Source: Aralia elata
Taxonomy: Eukaryota; Streptophyta; Magnoliopsida; Apiales; Araliaceae
Assembly: GCA_034770075.1 (NCBI GenBank)
Contig: CM068382.1
Coordinates: forward strand, 1,550,001-1,614,000
Length of the DNA: 64,000 nt
Direction: 5' to 3'
Part shown: positions 46,911 through 60,658 of the stretch, in pieces
Layout: the number at the start of each line of letters is the position of its first letter
Position numbering within the stretch: the first letter of the stretch is position 1
Program-made: the position numbers and the translations under genes
Notes under the pieces: generated by a model
What the model was told of the DNA's origin: nothing
The model's database searches: none
Seen by the model: the letters and a program-made list of their open reading frames with translations, nothing else

Positions 46911-48916
46911 CATCAGTTCACAACTCACATTTGTTTACTATTTTCGACTCTGTTTCCTTTCCTTACAAACAAACAGAAAAAATCTACTCCATTAATTATT
47001 CCTTTCTAGTTCTCATAGCTAAACACCACACTGTTTGTTTCACACTCTAAATTCACTAATTAGCTAGTGTTTAAGTCACTTCATTTAGACTGTTCTTTAA
47101 CTAGGGTTTATCTATTTTGGTTAGGCCAAAACCCTCTTCAATTAGATAGAGGAAGCAGAAATGCATAATTTATTTTAAGAAAATATATTGGTAATGTTAC
47201 ACGATATTATTTTAATGCATAATGATTTTGTTGATTGTATGCCTTCAGTTTGTAGAAAAAAATATCTCTGTATCGTTTCAAAAATATCACTCTCACATAT
47301 AGAGAGTCACGATAACTAGATGATGATGATTCATCATCATTATTATGCTCTGTATCCTTATCCTACACCTTTGGCTAACACAAGTGTAATTCATCAGAAA
47401 ACCCTAGTTATGTTTCATATTAATTACTTTTAAAATGGTAGGGATTATTGATCGTCTTGTTAACAATATGCTAGAAAGTAGTGGGGAGCTCATGGTACTA
47501 TCAGACCTACTTAATTCATGCCACTTGAGCACCCACACTGAATTTTCATTAGTATAAAGAAAAGCACGTAGTTGATATTCTCAATATTCCCTAAATGCTA
47601 GTTTATCGAGGTATGAAACGAGGAATCCACATTCCCTGTATATTCCACGAACCCTAATCAGTTCATTGTATGTAATTCCCAAAAGAAGTGAAAACGATCA
47701 GTTTTCAGTATTTACGTGTAAGGCTGAGATGTAATGGCTGCTACGTGTCCTCAAGATTAGGAATTAGATTAGGTTTTTGTCAAAGTAGTTGCGATGGTGA
47801 TTAGGAATTAAGTACCATGCTTTAAGTTTATTTATATATGCTATAGGTTAATTATACTAATAACAGCTGCATGAAGAGTTTTGAGTTGGAAAAATGATGG
47901 TGTCCCCACCAATATTCATGGGAAGAAGAGGGGAGCATGTGCATGAAACCTTGGTTTCATAGTTCTCTCTCCTTTTCATGAAAAAGATTGGGGAGCTATG
48001 AGTTTGGCCTTTCTAGGGTTTTGCATTATCTTTTAAAATGGCTTTGGAATAATGAGTAGTTGTATCATTCTTGCAATTTTAAACAAACCTCCAAATGCAA
48101 GTTACAAAAGAGATATGAGAGAGAAAATAAGAGATAAAAGGTATATTTATGAACACACACACATATATATATAGTCATTATCCCATGCATGATATCATGG
48201 GGATATGTGTTATTTGTTTATCCCTATTTTCCCACCAGCCTTGCATTGCTCCACAGCCAGCTTGGCAGCTCTTATGGCTGGAGGCTTTCCACTTTTATGA
48301 TCAATTTGAATTATTTTTCTTATTTTAGCATTAACCTAGGGCTTTCTTTCTATGGTCGGCGGCACTTTCTGTTGAAAAAACGCGATTTTGCAGAATACTT
48401 TAGCGCGACTCGGCTATTTGCTAACTAAATTATGCAAAAGGTTTATGAAATCTATAATGAATTCGGTCACGCGTAGAGAAAAGTTCAAGAAAGTTGAAAA
48501 TCATTAAGATACATATCACTGGCTTAATTCTTGTACCGAGTACATTACACTTCCTGGAAGCTTAATTAGTTGCCAACTTCACTTAGCAGAAAGTTTACTA
48601 TTATTAGTGGGAATGTAGGAATGTTGATTTGGCGGTGCTGCCGCATTCATTTACTACTATTATTATTATTATCTTAATTATAATAAGAAAATTTTAGTAA
48701 TAGTTGGAGGGTAGCAGAACATATATTCCTACCTTAGCTGCATGAACGGTAGTTAAAGTATCATCTTGTTGTTGAGAAGGATCTAGGTAAGAGCGTATAT
48801 ATCTTTATATACACATCATTTAATGATCTTGTAGTAAAGTACAGTTTCCTACTTCTCCATTAACCTAACACAAATTGCTTGTACCACATAAAGTATTTAG
48901 TATGTATATATCCTGC

Positions 48917-48947
<31 letters not shown>

Positions 48948-51900
48948 CATATATTTATAAATAGAGAAAATGCGGAGCATGCATTTTGATTATGCATGTC
49001 AATAATCAGATTCAGTAATTATCATGTGGTTGTGTGTATAATTAAAAATCCTTTATTATTTGGAAGTTGTGGAGATAGTGGGATAGCATAATTGCTAGGG
49101 TAACGTTAATGTTACTGCGTGCAAGTGAAGTATAGTTTATTATTTAGTCGGGTAAATATTGAGTTCCGAGTATTTCATGCATTCGGTGATTTTCTGTATA
49201 CATTTAAAGGGTAATTGTTGTAGGTTTCACCATCATCATCACCAATATGTGTGTGTGTATATATATATATATATATAATATTGATGATAATAATTTTAAT
49301 AACATGATGCTTGCTGAAACAATGATTTATAGCAGCATATGCTTGGCTATTTAATATTGGAGAAAAGATTCATTAAGAATAATAACAATAATCGGAGGTG
49401 AACTCCATTTCATAGTGTAGTAATGTAGTTGTTTATAGTTAAATATACTTATGGTATTCACTGCATAAAATTTTTTATTATTATTTAAAGGTCAAGAGAA
49501 AAATTAGGAGAAATTTATTTTTAAATTTAATATTTTGAAACACTTAACAAATTTTAATTTTTTTTAAGTGATTGACGCAGATATGTGATCTTACAAGTTT
49601 TTGAAATATTTACCACATATATACTATCAACTTTTAACTCTGCAAATATGTTACTCAGTATATTTGCCACCCCGAAACCAATCTATTCCACGATAGCCGC
49701 CGGTCTATGCTTTCCCATTTGGTCAACCAGAAGGGAATATATCCTAAAAATGAAGTTGCATAGCATAATACAATGTGGAGTTAGGTACATTAACTATATT
49801 AATCATTACAAGGGCCCTATAAGATTTCAACTTATATATTTTTTTAAAACCTTTTCTCTCTCTCCTGCAACTCTCTCTCTCTCTCTATATATATGATTAA
49901 TTAATTTGATTATCCCCATTATTTAACCAACCTTAAGTATAGGTAATATATCTATATTATAAAGCAAATTTTTAGAGCCGCCTGTTATTTTTTTCTCTTT
50001 TGCTCTTATATAATTTTAGTTATATTATTATTTTGTATTTTTTATATTAATTTTTTTTTATATTTAATTTTCTAAATTTTATAAAATTCTTACTTTACTT
50101 ATATAATTTATATATACAACGCGTGTGACACCGAAGCTATTATACGTAAAGGTCATTCATTTATTAAACAAAACAAAGTATAATCAAGCCTTTCCTACCT
50201 CCAAATATCAACGGTTCAAAAGCATCAAGCTAGCATAAAAGTGTTTTGATATAAGCCATTGGATCGATTGAAAGCCATGTGAGCAAAATATTAATCTATT
50301 TAACAAATATTCTTTTCCAATGCTTATGTTAGCTAGAAAGCATTATGTAATGCCTAATAGAGATAGTGTGTGCGAATTGTGAAGGAATTATAATCCACTA
50401 ATTAATTTGCTGGTGAAAAAAATTAAGGGGGCACATGGCGCCAAAAGAAGAAATAAATGTTTAACACAAAAAGAAAGAAATAAAATAAGTAGAGAAATCT
50501 GAATAAAATCTATATGGCACAATTCGAAGCTTAGAAAGATTTTGAAAATCATCATATTCGCAACCTGTTTTATGTTGTAGTCAAATACGACTCACTGATA
50601 TATAACCTTAAGTGTACATATATTAGTCAAGAATATTTGTTTCCATGTGTTTTGATTTGTTTCTGGTCATATAACCTTAAGTGTACATATATTAGTCAAG
50701 AATATTTGCATATGAAAGAAAAAAATGAAACAAAAAACAAGTGATTAATTAGCACCAAATTAATTATGGAATACATTAAATATCGATGATGTTGGTATCA
50801 AGAATCCCTATATATAAACTTTTAATTTTCTTGATCACATGACATATATATTTGTAAAGAACATGGAGTAATATATAATTCAATTATATATAGATGAGAG
50901 GCCATAAATGCTGCTGACCTAAATCACTTCTCATGTGTTTTAATTCCTTCCATTATTAGTTAGAAATACACAATTCCCAAGGGTTTTTTATGTGTATATA
51001 TATGTATTTAAATTCAGTTGATGAGGTCGGTAATTCAGTTTGAATCAAGTGTTAACAAGTCATCCCTAGCTCTTGTAACTGAGTCATCCAGGTACCATGT
51101 TAGAAGCACTGCACCTGGCGGAACCAAAGCCTTGCATGTGGCATATATATTAATGTACTACCTATTACTACTACTTACTTGTTTTTGATGTTTTTTAATA
51201 ATATATAATAATAATTTATTTATTTTTTAAACAAGCCTTCTCTTTAACCTAGGTGCCGCCCCCCTCCATAGTTTTAGCACCCAATTACTTACACAGCATC
51301 GAAGTGATAGTTTTAATTTCCCAAGTAAATGTATGCAAATATGTATACACATTTTATATAGCAAGTGGGATTTTTAGCTGAAAAAACGAATATGAGGGGA
51401 TGCACATACGGTGATTCTTAGTGAAATGAGGCACAAGAATATACATGCATTCAGACATATATTTATATATGTGTATATATATATATATATGTACTTTTGG
51501 CGTGCAAATGATTGTGCAGTTTGTGTTGTATATACTGTTTGATGTTTGAAGGCATAACCTATATTGCTGGTTTAATTGATACGTACGTTATATATTTATT
51601 TGCTTATAATTAATTTGTTGTTCGGTTGGACTGCATGCTATATGTATTATTGTTAATCTATATAAATTTAAAAAAGAAAAATATATTGTAACTTGATTGT
51701 ACAGTCATTTTGAGGGTCAGGTATAGTTTTAAAATGAACTTCCTGGTATGTGAAAGTAGAAAAGAAAACTATATATATATATATATATAAACAAATAATT
51801 AATGAAGTATTAAATAGTTTGGTGTGATTTCCAAGTTCTTATAATATGGAGTACATTCTAATTAAACTAAGCACACTATCTTCTCCAGATAAATTCTCAT

Positions 51901-52845
51901 AGAATGAGAGATCAGAGAGAGAGAGAGAGAGTAAATTAAGTGCTAAATTATGTTTAAAATTTGAAAATGTCTGGGTGTTCTAGGACGTAAAAGCTTAAAA
52001 GATACGCATTCCAACCTCCAAGGTGATAAATTAAAACATTGAGACATATTGCTAGCTCCAATGGTCCTTCTCTTTTCTTCTTTTATTCTTTTTCTTCTTT
52101 ACTTAATGAGTAATTATATATGCATGTATTAACTGCGTACTAAGCACCATTTTTAAAAGTTTAAAAATATAAATAAATAAATTTATTTAATTATTAATTT
52201 TAAAATTGATCAATTCGGCTAAAAAAAAATCAAATTAGGACAGTCTTTACTGGACGAATCAAGGGAGTATGTAGATTCATTTCAAAAATACTATCACTAA
52301 TTCAAACAGTGAGTAATATTTTTTAGAAATTGATATTTCCACGAGTAAAAGTGTTAGTTTTATAAGATACTCTCTCACATGAGTATGAATTTCAATTACT
52401 ATTCATATGAGGAGGAGCTCGTGGAATTATTAAATTTACTTGTAAAAATATCAATTTTCTATTTTTTACTTGTGCACATGGAAGTAGTAGTACTTTAAAA
52501 TTAATTGCTTAAATTATTTCCTTGGAAACTACAACAACAAAGTGGAAGAAATGTCTTTAGGTCCGTTTCTTAATTAATTTGGCCATAAAAACTACTGCTA
52601 TTGCTACTACTCCAGTTAGTTTCTTAATATAGAATTAACGTGTTTATGGAACGGCTAAAAATGAATTAAGCACATGCCTGCCAAGCACTGGCCGGTCATG
52701 ACATTAATCAACTTAATTAGTTCCCTTGCTTAAACTTTGATTTGGACCGTCCATAATTTAATTTCTACCTCTACGTACGAGAGTCCATGTGATTTCTAGT
52801 GTTGGTCAAAGCCGATAATTTTCCCTAAAAGGGAAAGTCAAACAA
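46911..52845. other. Gene-poor spacer upstream of YUCCA
   Basis: About 6 kb without a recognisable coding exon. Contents: short (CT)n/(TA)n tracts near 48917-48950 and 49250-49277, a CT-run at 49857-49887, a 39-bp sequence occurring twice at 50601-50639 and 50670-50708, and interrupted TA tracts at 51465-51490 and 51769-51789. It may hold distant YUCCA regulatory DNA, which I cannot identify. Confidence 0.5.
50601..50708. repeat. 39-bp direct repeat, spaced by 30 bp
   Basis: TATAACCTTAAGTGTACATA and the following 19 bases occur at 50601-50639 and again at 50670-50708 without mismatch. Confidence 0.9.
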
Positions 52846-53383
52846 TTAATCACATGCATGTTAATTCAACTCCGTTAGTTAATTAAGACACTAAGCTTAA
52901 GTGATCGAAAGTCAAGAGAGTAAATGATTTGATTACTCCATAATTCATACTCCCTCGGTTCCACTTTAACTGACGTTTTAGAAAAAAAAATTGATTCCTA
53001 ATTAAGTGTCGTTTTCAGATTTTTAGGAGAAATTTTCTCTTATTTTCCTAGATTACCCCTAAAATATCTCCTCTTTCCAAGTGCAACACTCCTATTTAAT
53101 TTCAACTTTTTCCTCTTGCGTTCCCAATTTTTTTTCTTTCTCAAAATTCTAAAGGTCGCTCAAAATTCTTAAGTTTTGTGATGGATTCTTTACATCATCT
53201 CTCTTCATCTATGTTTTCTACAAAAACTCCATGGCAAATAAAGAACAACTCCATGACAATGAGAAAAATAGGTTTTCTTTTGATCTAAATGAGGAATCAA
53301 ATCATTTACTCTCTTGACTTTCGATCACTTAAGCTTAGTGTCTTAATTAACTAACGGAGTTGAATTAACATGCATGTGATTAA
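52846..53383. repeat. Perfect 89-bp inverted repeat around a 360-bp spacer
   Basis: Arm 1 (52846-52934) and arm 2 (53295-53383) are exact reverse complements by eye over 89 bp, starting TTAATCACATGCATG in arm 1. The spacer begins near a transposon-like terminus, CTCCCTCGGTTCCACTTTAA at about 52951, with no matching end on the other side. The exact identity suggests a recent inverted duplication, possibly made during transposon insertion or repair. No coding potential in the arms. Confidence 0.9.
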
Positions 53384-53703
53384 CATGTATATACTTAATT
53401 AGTACTACTAAGTAACTAACTGTTAGTAGTAATTAATTAGTCACACACCATTTAATTAGTGTTTTGATTTTATGTATTGTAACTCAAGTGAATCAATGAG
53501 GTTACTGATAAAAAAAATTCAACCATTCATTTCAAAATGATTATAATTCAAAACTGAACCTGCAGTAATTTGTTACATGGTGACGATATTGTTTTTTCAT
53601 TTTTTATAATTAATTGTTAAACTCTAACCTCTAGATATATTTAGTTATTCAAAGAGAGATAAATTTTTATATCTTTTAGTAGCAAAAAGGGAGATGAGGA
53701 ACC

Positions 53704-53705
<2 letters not shown>

Positions 53706-53741
<36 letters not shown>
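53706..53741. repeat. (TA)n microsatellite
   Basis: Uninterrupted TA run. Confidence 0.95.
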
Positions 53742-53745
<4 letters not shown>

Positions 53746-53953
53746 TTATGAGTTATCGTATAAAAACGATATTATTTTGTGTAATTGAAATATAAAGAAT
53801 ATACTTAAATTGTGAGCTATTTAATATCATATTCAATTAATCAGATATTATAATTCTTATCATATGAAATTAAAAATTATAGATAAAATTAATATTTATT
53901 TTTTTAAAAAATAATCAGGTGTATCATATTCGATCTATCTCTATTCACACCCA

Positions 53954-53956
<3 letters not shown>

Positions 53957-54003
<47 letters not shown>
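53957..54003. repeat. (TA)n microsatellite
   Basis: Uninterrupted TA run of about 23 units. Confidence 0.95.
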
Positions 54004-54006
<3 letters not shown>

Positions 54007-55920
54007 AATAAACTAATGTAATCTTTTCCAATCCATTTTATTCAGTCAATTAAATCTCCTTAAATTAGCTAACTATATCCAATCAAATATACTTGGCAGT
54101 TATCTTTGTCACCAGGGAATGCTACATGCTGATTCTTCTGTGGTGGCATTAATCATAATTGGTCCTCCACCATTCTTGAACAAAGTTACAAAGGTTTAAA
54201 ATAACAATGTAACTATAATAACTGTAAGCATATACTATATACTATTAATGTAACAAGAATATTAAGATTAATGCAATGCAATGCAATCGGCGAGCAAGAT
54301 TTGTTAAGAACATGAGTAATTAAGCTTAATTATATAGATGCTTTTAGTCATGGCAGGAAACAAGTTTGACCTAATAATTAATATGGATTTTGAAACACAT
54401 GAGACCACATGAATCCGCCGTTTAAAACTCCTGTTTGGAATAATATGGCTTGATTAAGACCGTTGCAAGGGAAATTAGTCAATTGTAAGTTGTTAATATA
54501 TAGTACTTAATAATTTGTAAACTACAAATTAACTAACTAACATGTGCAACCGAATATTATCTCTCTTAATTTCCCATCAACAATAATGCTATTGACCAAC
54601 TCTTAATCTGCACTTGATTCTTTAAAAATATACTGATCATTAAATATTAATGCTATTAACCATTATTTATCTTATTTTTCATTGCTTATCCAGTATCCAC
54701 CACCAAATTAAATAACAAACTATTTCGTAATAAAAATTATTATTTTCACAAGTAAATTTGATATTTTCATAAGTTTCTTCTCACATAAATTTTTTGTAGG
54801 ACTCATGTACTATTCATAAGAAAGAGAACTTGTGGGACTATTAATTTTATAGATTTGGATCCCCTCCAATACATCATCCCTCTAATTCCATCCAATAAAC
54901 TAATTAGTTTTGATCTTAATAGGTTAGTAATGATCGAAAAATATTAATAGATAGTTGATGATATTAAGATAAATCTTAATAAAAATTAGAATCATTAAAA
55001 ATCTTTGTATCGTTAAAAGTTCAAAAGAATTTTCAACCATCGAAATTTTGATGAAAATTCGACATATTCATCAAATGGTGAAAAAATGTCAGATTACTTT
55101 TATTTTTGAAATAATTATACTGCTTAATATTATAAATTAATTGAAATGTGTTGATTTCAATTATAGTATCTATCTAAACCTATAATTAAAAATATGATGT
55201 ATTAAATGGAATTGGAGTGAAGATGTAATGGAAGGAAACTGCAAGTCTCAATTTTATTTATGAAAATATCAATTCGCTCTTTCGGATCAAAGTGTTGGAT
55301 TGAAAAACTAGTACCAAGACCCGAGGGTGAAATCTACTGCTAAAGTTTGTTAGAAATTTGCGACGTCGCCAACTTTGGAGGGATATCAATTAAATAGAAG
55401 CGAGTTTTATAATCAACATCAGCAATCTCTAACTTATAATAATATTCATTAAATTTTTATACTCGATAGGAGAATACCCGTCCCATAAAAATTAAAGAGA
55501 GGAAAAAAAATCACAATAAATAAAACAAAATTAAACCCAAACAATTCGTGATAATTAATATTCAAACATGAGACAAATACTGAGGTGAAAAAAATTTATA
55601 TTCGGCCAAAGTAGGTTTAGATTTGAAAAAGAAGTCTAAAGTAGGTTTAGATTTGAAAAAAATTCGATTAATTACATCCCTTCATGCATGCATGCACTTC
55701 TTGGCATGCATGAGACATGACCTAACCTTGCGTTCTTAGTGAATATATATCCCATGAATATCTAATGAAATTTCTTAACATGTGACCTTAAGAAACATGC
55801 TAAATACACGGTTCAAGCATATTCTCTTGAACTTGATGTAAATGCAGAAATCAAGGAAATATACACACAGTTCAAGAGAATATTCTCTTAAATTGTGTGC
55901 ACATGTTAAAAGACCCATAT

Positions 55921-55952
55921 GGTTGGGTTGGGTTGGGTTGGTGTGTGTGTGT
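55921..55952. repeat. (GGGTT)n and (GT)n simple repeat
   Basis: Four GGTTG-type pentamers followed by a GT run. The unit differs from the plant telomere repeat TTTAGGG. Confidence 0.9.
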
Positions 55953-56597
55953 CTATATATATATATCAAAGTATATATTGTGTTTGACAACTGTCAATAT
56001 CCCGATTAGTTTGTCAATTCTGAATTGATGAATCAAAAGGGTGGCAATTTTGGCTAAACAATGCAAATCTGGCCATTGAATTCTAGCACATTAGATTAAC
56101 AAGTCAAGTGGTAGTTAATTATTCTATCTTAATTTGTTTTCTTTACTTCTCCGATATATTAAAATTTAAATGCAACGTAGTAGTTGCGCCTCAACATATA
56201 TATGATGATTGGTGGTTTTTCATGAAAAAGTTGATATTTGTCGACTTGAGGTTTATGAAATCAATATAAAAACCCAATTACGGGTATCACCAGCTCTAAA
56301 CAACCTGGCCAACAGAATCTTTGCTTTCTAAATATAAAGATTAATGGAGTTTAACTATATAATGTTATTGGATAAATGAGTAATATCAATTCACTCCTAA
56401 AGACTAAGAGACTATTGAATTAATATCATATTATAACGAATGTAGTCATGAAGAGTTCATTCTGTAAAGTGAGCTTAATACAGTAATATATATTAACTCT
56501 ACACCAGTATTCTATATTACTGATGTGAAATCTGTCTCTGTAATAACGTTACATCAACGTTAATAATTGGATTATAACTCGTGTATATATAAATATT

Positions 56598-57674
56598 GGG
56601 ATAATTAAACTTTTAGTACCTGTACTGGGACACGACTTACAAGTTGGTACCCAAACTAAAAAAACTTACAAACTGGTGCTTGTACTAGAAAAAACTTACA
56701 AACTGGTGCTTGTACTTGAATATTTATGTTAAATCGTTAAATTTGACTAACGGGCACGACGGAAAGTCTGATTGACTAACAGAATCTACGTGATTAAATT
56801 TTTGGTACCTATACTAGAACTCGACTTACAAGTTGGTACTCAAACTGGTGGTTGATATGTATTTTTATTTTCAATTGGTTTTATAATTGTAATTAATACA
56901 TTTTTATTATAGGACTATAAAGTGACATGATATTTTGAATTTATTTTTATCATTTTTTTTACCACCACAACTAATTTTTTAGCTAATTAATATTAAATAT
57001 ATATTTAAAAATTAAAATTATTCTTAAAAAATTTCGTATTATAAAAATATTTTAATTAAAATTATTCTTAAAAAACTATTCTTAAAATTATTCATACTAA
57101 TTTTTTAGCTAATATTAAATATATATGATGGAAGAATGTATATAAACTATTTTTTGAAAGTGTTCAATTGCATCATATATATCTATCTAACTCATGGTAT
57201 CTTACTTTATTTATTTTTTTGTGAAGAATTTTCTCATTTTAGGCAAAAGTAAAAATTTGCTTGAATTAAAGAAATATTGCACATGCATGTGCATATAATA
57301 CTATAAATAAACAAACACTAAAACACAAGCCGAATGGAATCCTAATAATTAAACGGAAAATAATTGCAACAAGCACTAAAACACACATTTATTAGCAAAT
57401 TAAAAGAACCTAACAAATATGGAATCCTAATAATTAAACGGAACTCTAAAATTTAACGGATTGTAAGTTTTTACGAGTACAAGCACTATATTGTAACTTT
57501 TTTTCAGTTTAGGTACCAACTTATAAGTTAAGAACCCTAATAATTAAACGGAACCCTAAAATTTAACGGATTGTAAGTTTTTTCTAGTACAAGCACCAGT
57601 TTGTAAGTTTTTTCAGTTTGGGTACCAACTTGTAAGTCGGACCCTAGTACAGGTACTAAAAGTTTAATTGTCCC
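56598..57674. mobile_element. Non-autonomous Mutator-like element (1,077 bp)
   Basis: Ends are complementary: GGGATAATTAAACTTTTAGT at the left and ACTAAAAGTTTAATTGTCCC at the right, and complementarity continues inwards through blocks such as ACTTACAAGTTGGTACC and GGTACCAACTTGTAAGT. Subterminal copies of these blocks are repeated inside each arm. TATAAATATT (56588-56597) and TATAAAGATT (57675-57684) flank the element, matching at 9 of 10 bases, the target size expected of Mutator-like elements. No transposase is encoded. Confidence 0.75.
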
Positions 57675-60400
57675 TATAAAGATTGCATATGTTCATCTCA
57701 AAATATGGGTACAAATTTATGACTTAACTTTTAGGAAATCATTAATTTGCATTGTAAAATCACACGATTTTGATGTATTGGTGGATGAGGTGATTCAATA
57801 AATTTGAACTCATCCAAAAGATGAGAGTGAGCTTCCCTACAAATTATTGAGTAGATATTATGGTCCACACATGCGAAAAAATGCAACCATTGCCACAAAT
57901 TTCCACACGGGTCTCTCGATTCATATTTAGCAATGACTAGAGAATAGGTACACTTGTACACATGCCACTAGGATTGAATGCGACTTAGTTGGGCTTCTCC
58001 AATTGGGCCCACGTCATCACCCCCAACATGTCAGACAAAATTTATATTTATACTATAATATTTAATTGTAACACCATTATAAAGTTTAATGAAAGAATGC
58101 GATTGCGATTGCAATGGTGATAGCATTTTCCTTAGCTAGTTTCTTTTGTTTTTGTTTGCCAAAATGTCAACTTTGTGGAATTTTATCATGTCCTAAGAAG
58201 GGATGGGGCTTAGATGGGGACATTCTTGTCATATTGGGCTTGGGAAAGAAATTTTTTTGCTCTATAAGTCAATGAAGACGAGCACACTCATCCTACGCGC
58301 TATGTTGAACGCTCGAATGACAAATGAAAATAAATAAGAAAATTAAAAAGTGGCAAAAAGTAAGACTACCATAGTAAAATATAAATAAACTTGTTTACGG
58401 ATAAAATAACATTAAGTGATAAGTTATACATAATTTACTATAAGTTTAATCTGCATGTAAGTTGGTGAAGTATTACGTGATGTTTGACATAAAATAAGAT
58501 TTCATATTTATTTTTTTCGTTCTTTTTTAATTTCAAGAAAATCAAATAATCTAAATATAAAAATCTTTATTTATCACACTAGCATCATCACTACGGAAAT
58601 GAAATTTCCTTGGTCCTTTTTCTGCGAAACAAAGCCACCAAACAAGAAAATTCAACTTTGATATGTACAACAGTTGAAATTGGTGCTAAAAACTTGGAAG
58701 CCTTCTAGATATGGAGCTGGTACATTAAATGCTCCAGCTAGTCCATCTCACAAGCCCAAAAGTGGGCCCAACATTCTCAGATGACCATGGGTATGGAATG
58801 GGGCTTTGTACGATTTCCCTGTGGCACCTTGAAAGGGGGAGTTTTTTTTGTTTGTTTTTTTTTTGGAAATACCTTGAAAAGATATTGAGATTGAGATATA
58901 TAGAGAGTTTTGTAGCAATTATGGATTCAAATGTTAGGTGCCATGGAGCAAAATCTGGTGTTTGGGTCAGGTGAACAGGCCCACCAGTTTGGACCCATAT
59001 TGATTTCCACATTAGTCTTGTGTGTACAATCAAGTGAATGCACATTTTTTTCACCAGTATTGCCCCACTTTTGCAAGAATAAGATGTGCCGACGGAGAGA
59101 TAAAAATTGATAGAATCGGACGATCAAGAATTCATGGCAAATGCCAATGACAGTTGTGATGGCTTTAATCGGACGGTTGGGAATTGGTGAGAAATGTCAA
59201 TGACACAGTTGTAATATGAACAACTAGGTAGATGGTCCAGTAGGGGTCCAACCCAACCCACATGGTCTTATTGGTCCAGGTGACTTTGTTGGTAGTTGGT
59301 ACGTGAAGGCTGTGATGAAGCCCCCTTGTGAATTTCTCATGAGCTTATGGCCCAAAGAGGTTTTTCTTTCTCTTGAGCTCCAAGTTCTGATTTGGATTTT
59401 GGATACTGGTCACTCTTCATTAATTGTATGGGAAAGTCAATTGCTACTTAGACTCGAAGCTTCTCAGATATTTTTATGGGAAAATGATAATACCCTGCAG
59501 AAAAAAAAATCAGCACTCTTGTGCCGACTAGACACGTGAACAACTTGTCAATACTCATGGGCTATGCCCACTATTTCCAAGTCAAAACACAGACTTCGAC
59601 AGTCCAACACACATTTCTGCAAGTCGTGAAAAAGTTTCTTGTCCAATTACAATTACAATTACAATTACGATGTTTATATGTTATAAATCATTTCTCTTTT
59701 CATAATATTAAATTATTATATAATCTGTTTGTTGATGTCGTATTTTTCGTACTAAATTATTATATAATTTGTTTGTTAATGCCATATTTTTCCGTCAAGA
59801 ACGATGTCGTCAGATCCGGACTTGCACACAAAAAAGCATCATGACCGACGGTTAGAGCCGTCGAAAACCCCCTCCATCAGTACATAGTATTTTTAGGCAT
59901 TCAATTGTATACGAAAGTTTTTTTAGTCTTGAAAGAAATTACCTTTATCTTTGTATATAATCACATCTATATAGGGAGAGTTAACCTAGGTCATATTGTG
60001 GGTCAATTGGGCTTTACTTGAGGTGAAATTCCTTTGGGCTACTATTTGGATCATGTCTGCATGAAATATATGGGCTCTGTTTATTGAGCCCAACCCACTA
60101 GAACCATATCCTAACACTGTTGAAAGAAAATCTCTTCAATTTTAAAAAAAAATAATTAGGTACACCATCTTAAATGAAAAGGGAAAAGGAAATAAAAACA
60201 CCCGTCTGCTTCTTTTTTGGAAGCTCCATCTTACTCTTTTTGAAAAACAGCTTGCTAATTTTGTGGAAATATATTTTCGACAGAAACTAATTATTTGGAA
60301 GACATTTCTTTAATACCTTTATGTTTTCATTACCAATTACTTAGGCGAAGCCCGAGTTAAGTGAATAAGTTGGGCTGTCGAAGTGTACTGTTAACTACTA
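57675..60400. other. Intergenic, no gene seen
   Basis: Less AT-rich between 58690 and 59520, with several open frames of 60-110 codons on both strands, none resembling a known protein and none joined by credible splice sites. A hexamer repeat (ATTACA)n lies at 59645-59668. Confidence 0.45.
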
Positions 60401-60658
60401 CTCCCTCCGTCCCAAATTAATTACTCAATTTTGATTTTTTAAAATCAAATTGACTATTTTTAAAATTAATCTTTTTACTATTTTTGCTAAAATACAGGTG
60501 AAGAGATTATAACCAAAAGAAAGTATATACAATTTATTACTAACCCCAATTTTTATAATTTTAAAAATATATTTATATATGCTTAATTATTAATTGTAAA
60601 AATAGTCAATTTGACTTTAAAAAGTCAAAAGTGAGCAATTAATTTGGGACGAAGGGAG
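60401..60658 (+). mobile_element. Stowaway MITE copy C (258 bp), intact ends
   Basis: Termini CTCCCTCCGTCCCAAATTAA and TTAATTTGGGACGAAGGGAG, flanked by TA at 60399-60400 and 60659-60660. The body matches copies A (30305-30532) and, reversed, B (30983-31240). It is the best-preserved member of this family in the window. Confidence 0.92.

Larger units (their letters stand above)
53384..56587. other. Intergenic, AT-rich, no gene seen
   Basis: Long (TA)n tracts at 53706-53741 and 53957-54003, a 16-bp palindrome AAGAGAATATTCTCTT near 55873, an imperfect repeat of AAAGTAGGTTTAGATTTGAA at about 55609 and 55641, and (GGGTT)n followed by (GT)n at 55921-55952. No coding exon. Confidence 0.5.

Noticed and set aside
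46716..47009. 97-codon open frame upstream of YUCCA
   Set aside because: No recognisable protein family, open on both strands because of base composition; better explained as non-coding DNA.
55921..55952. Possible telomere-like repeat
   Set aside because: The unit is GGGTT, not TTTAGGG, and the run is only four units long.
58725..59544. Cluster of open frames of 66-109 codons on both strands
   Set aside because: No domain, no splice pattern and no mutual frame; chance frames in a less AT-rich patch.
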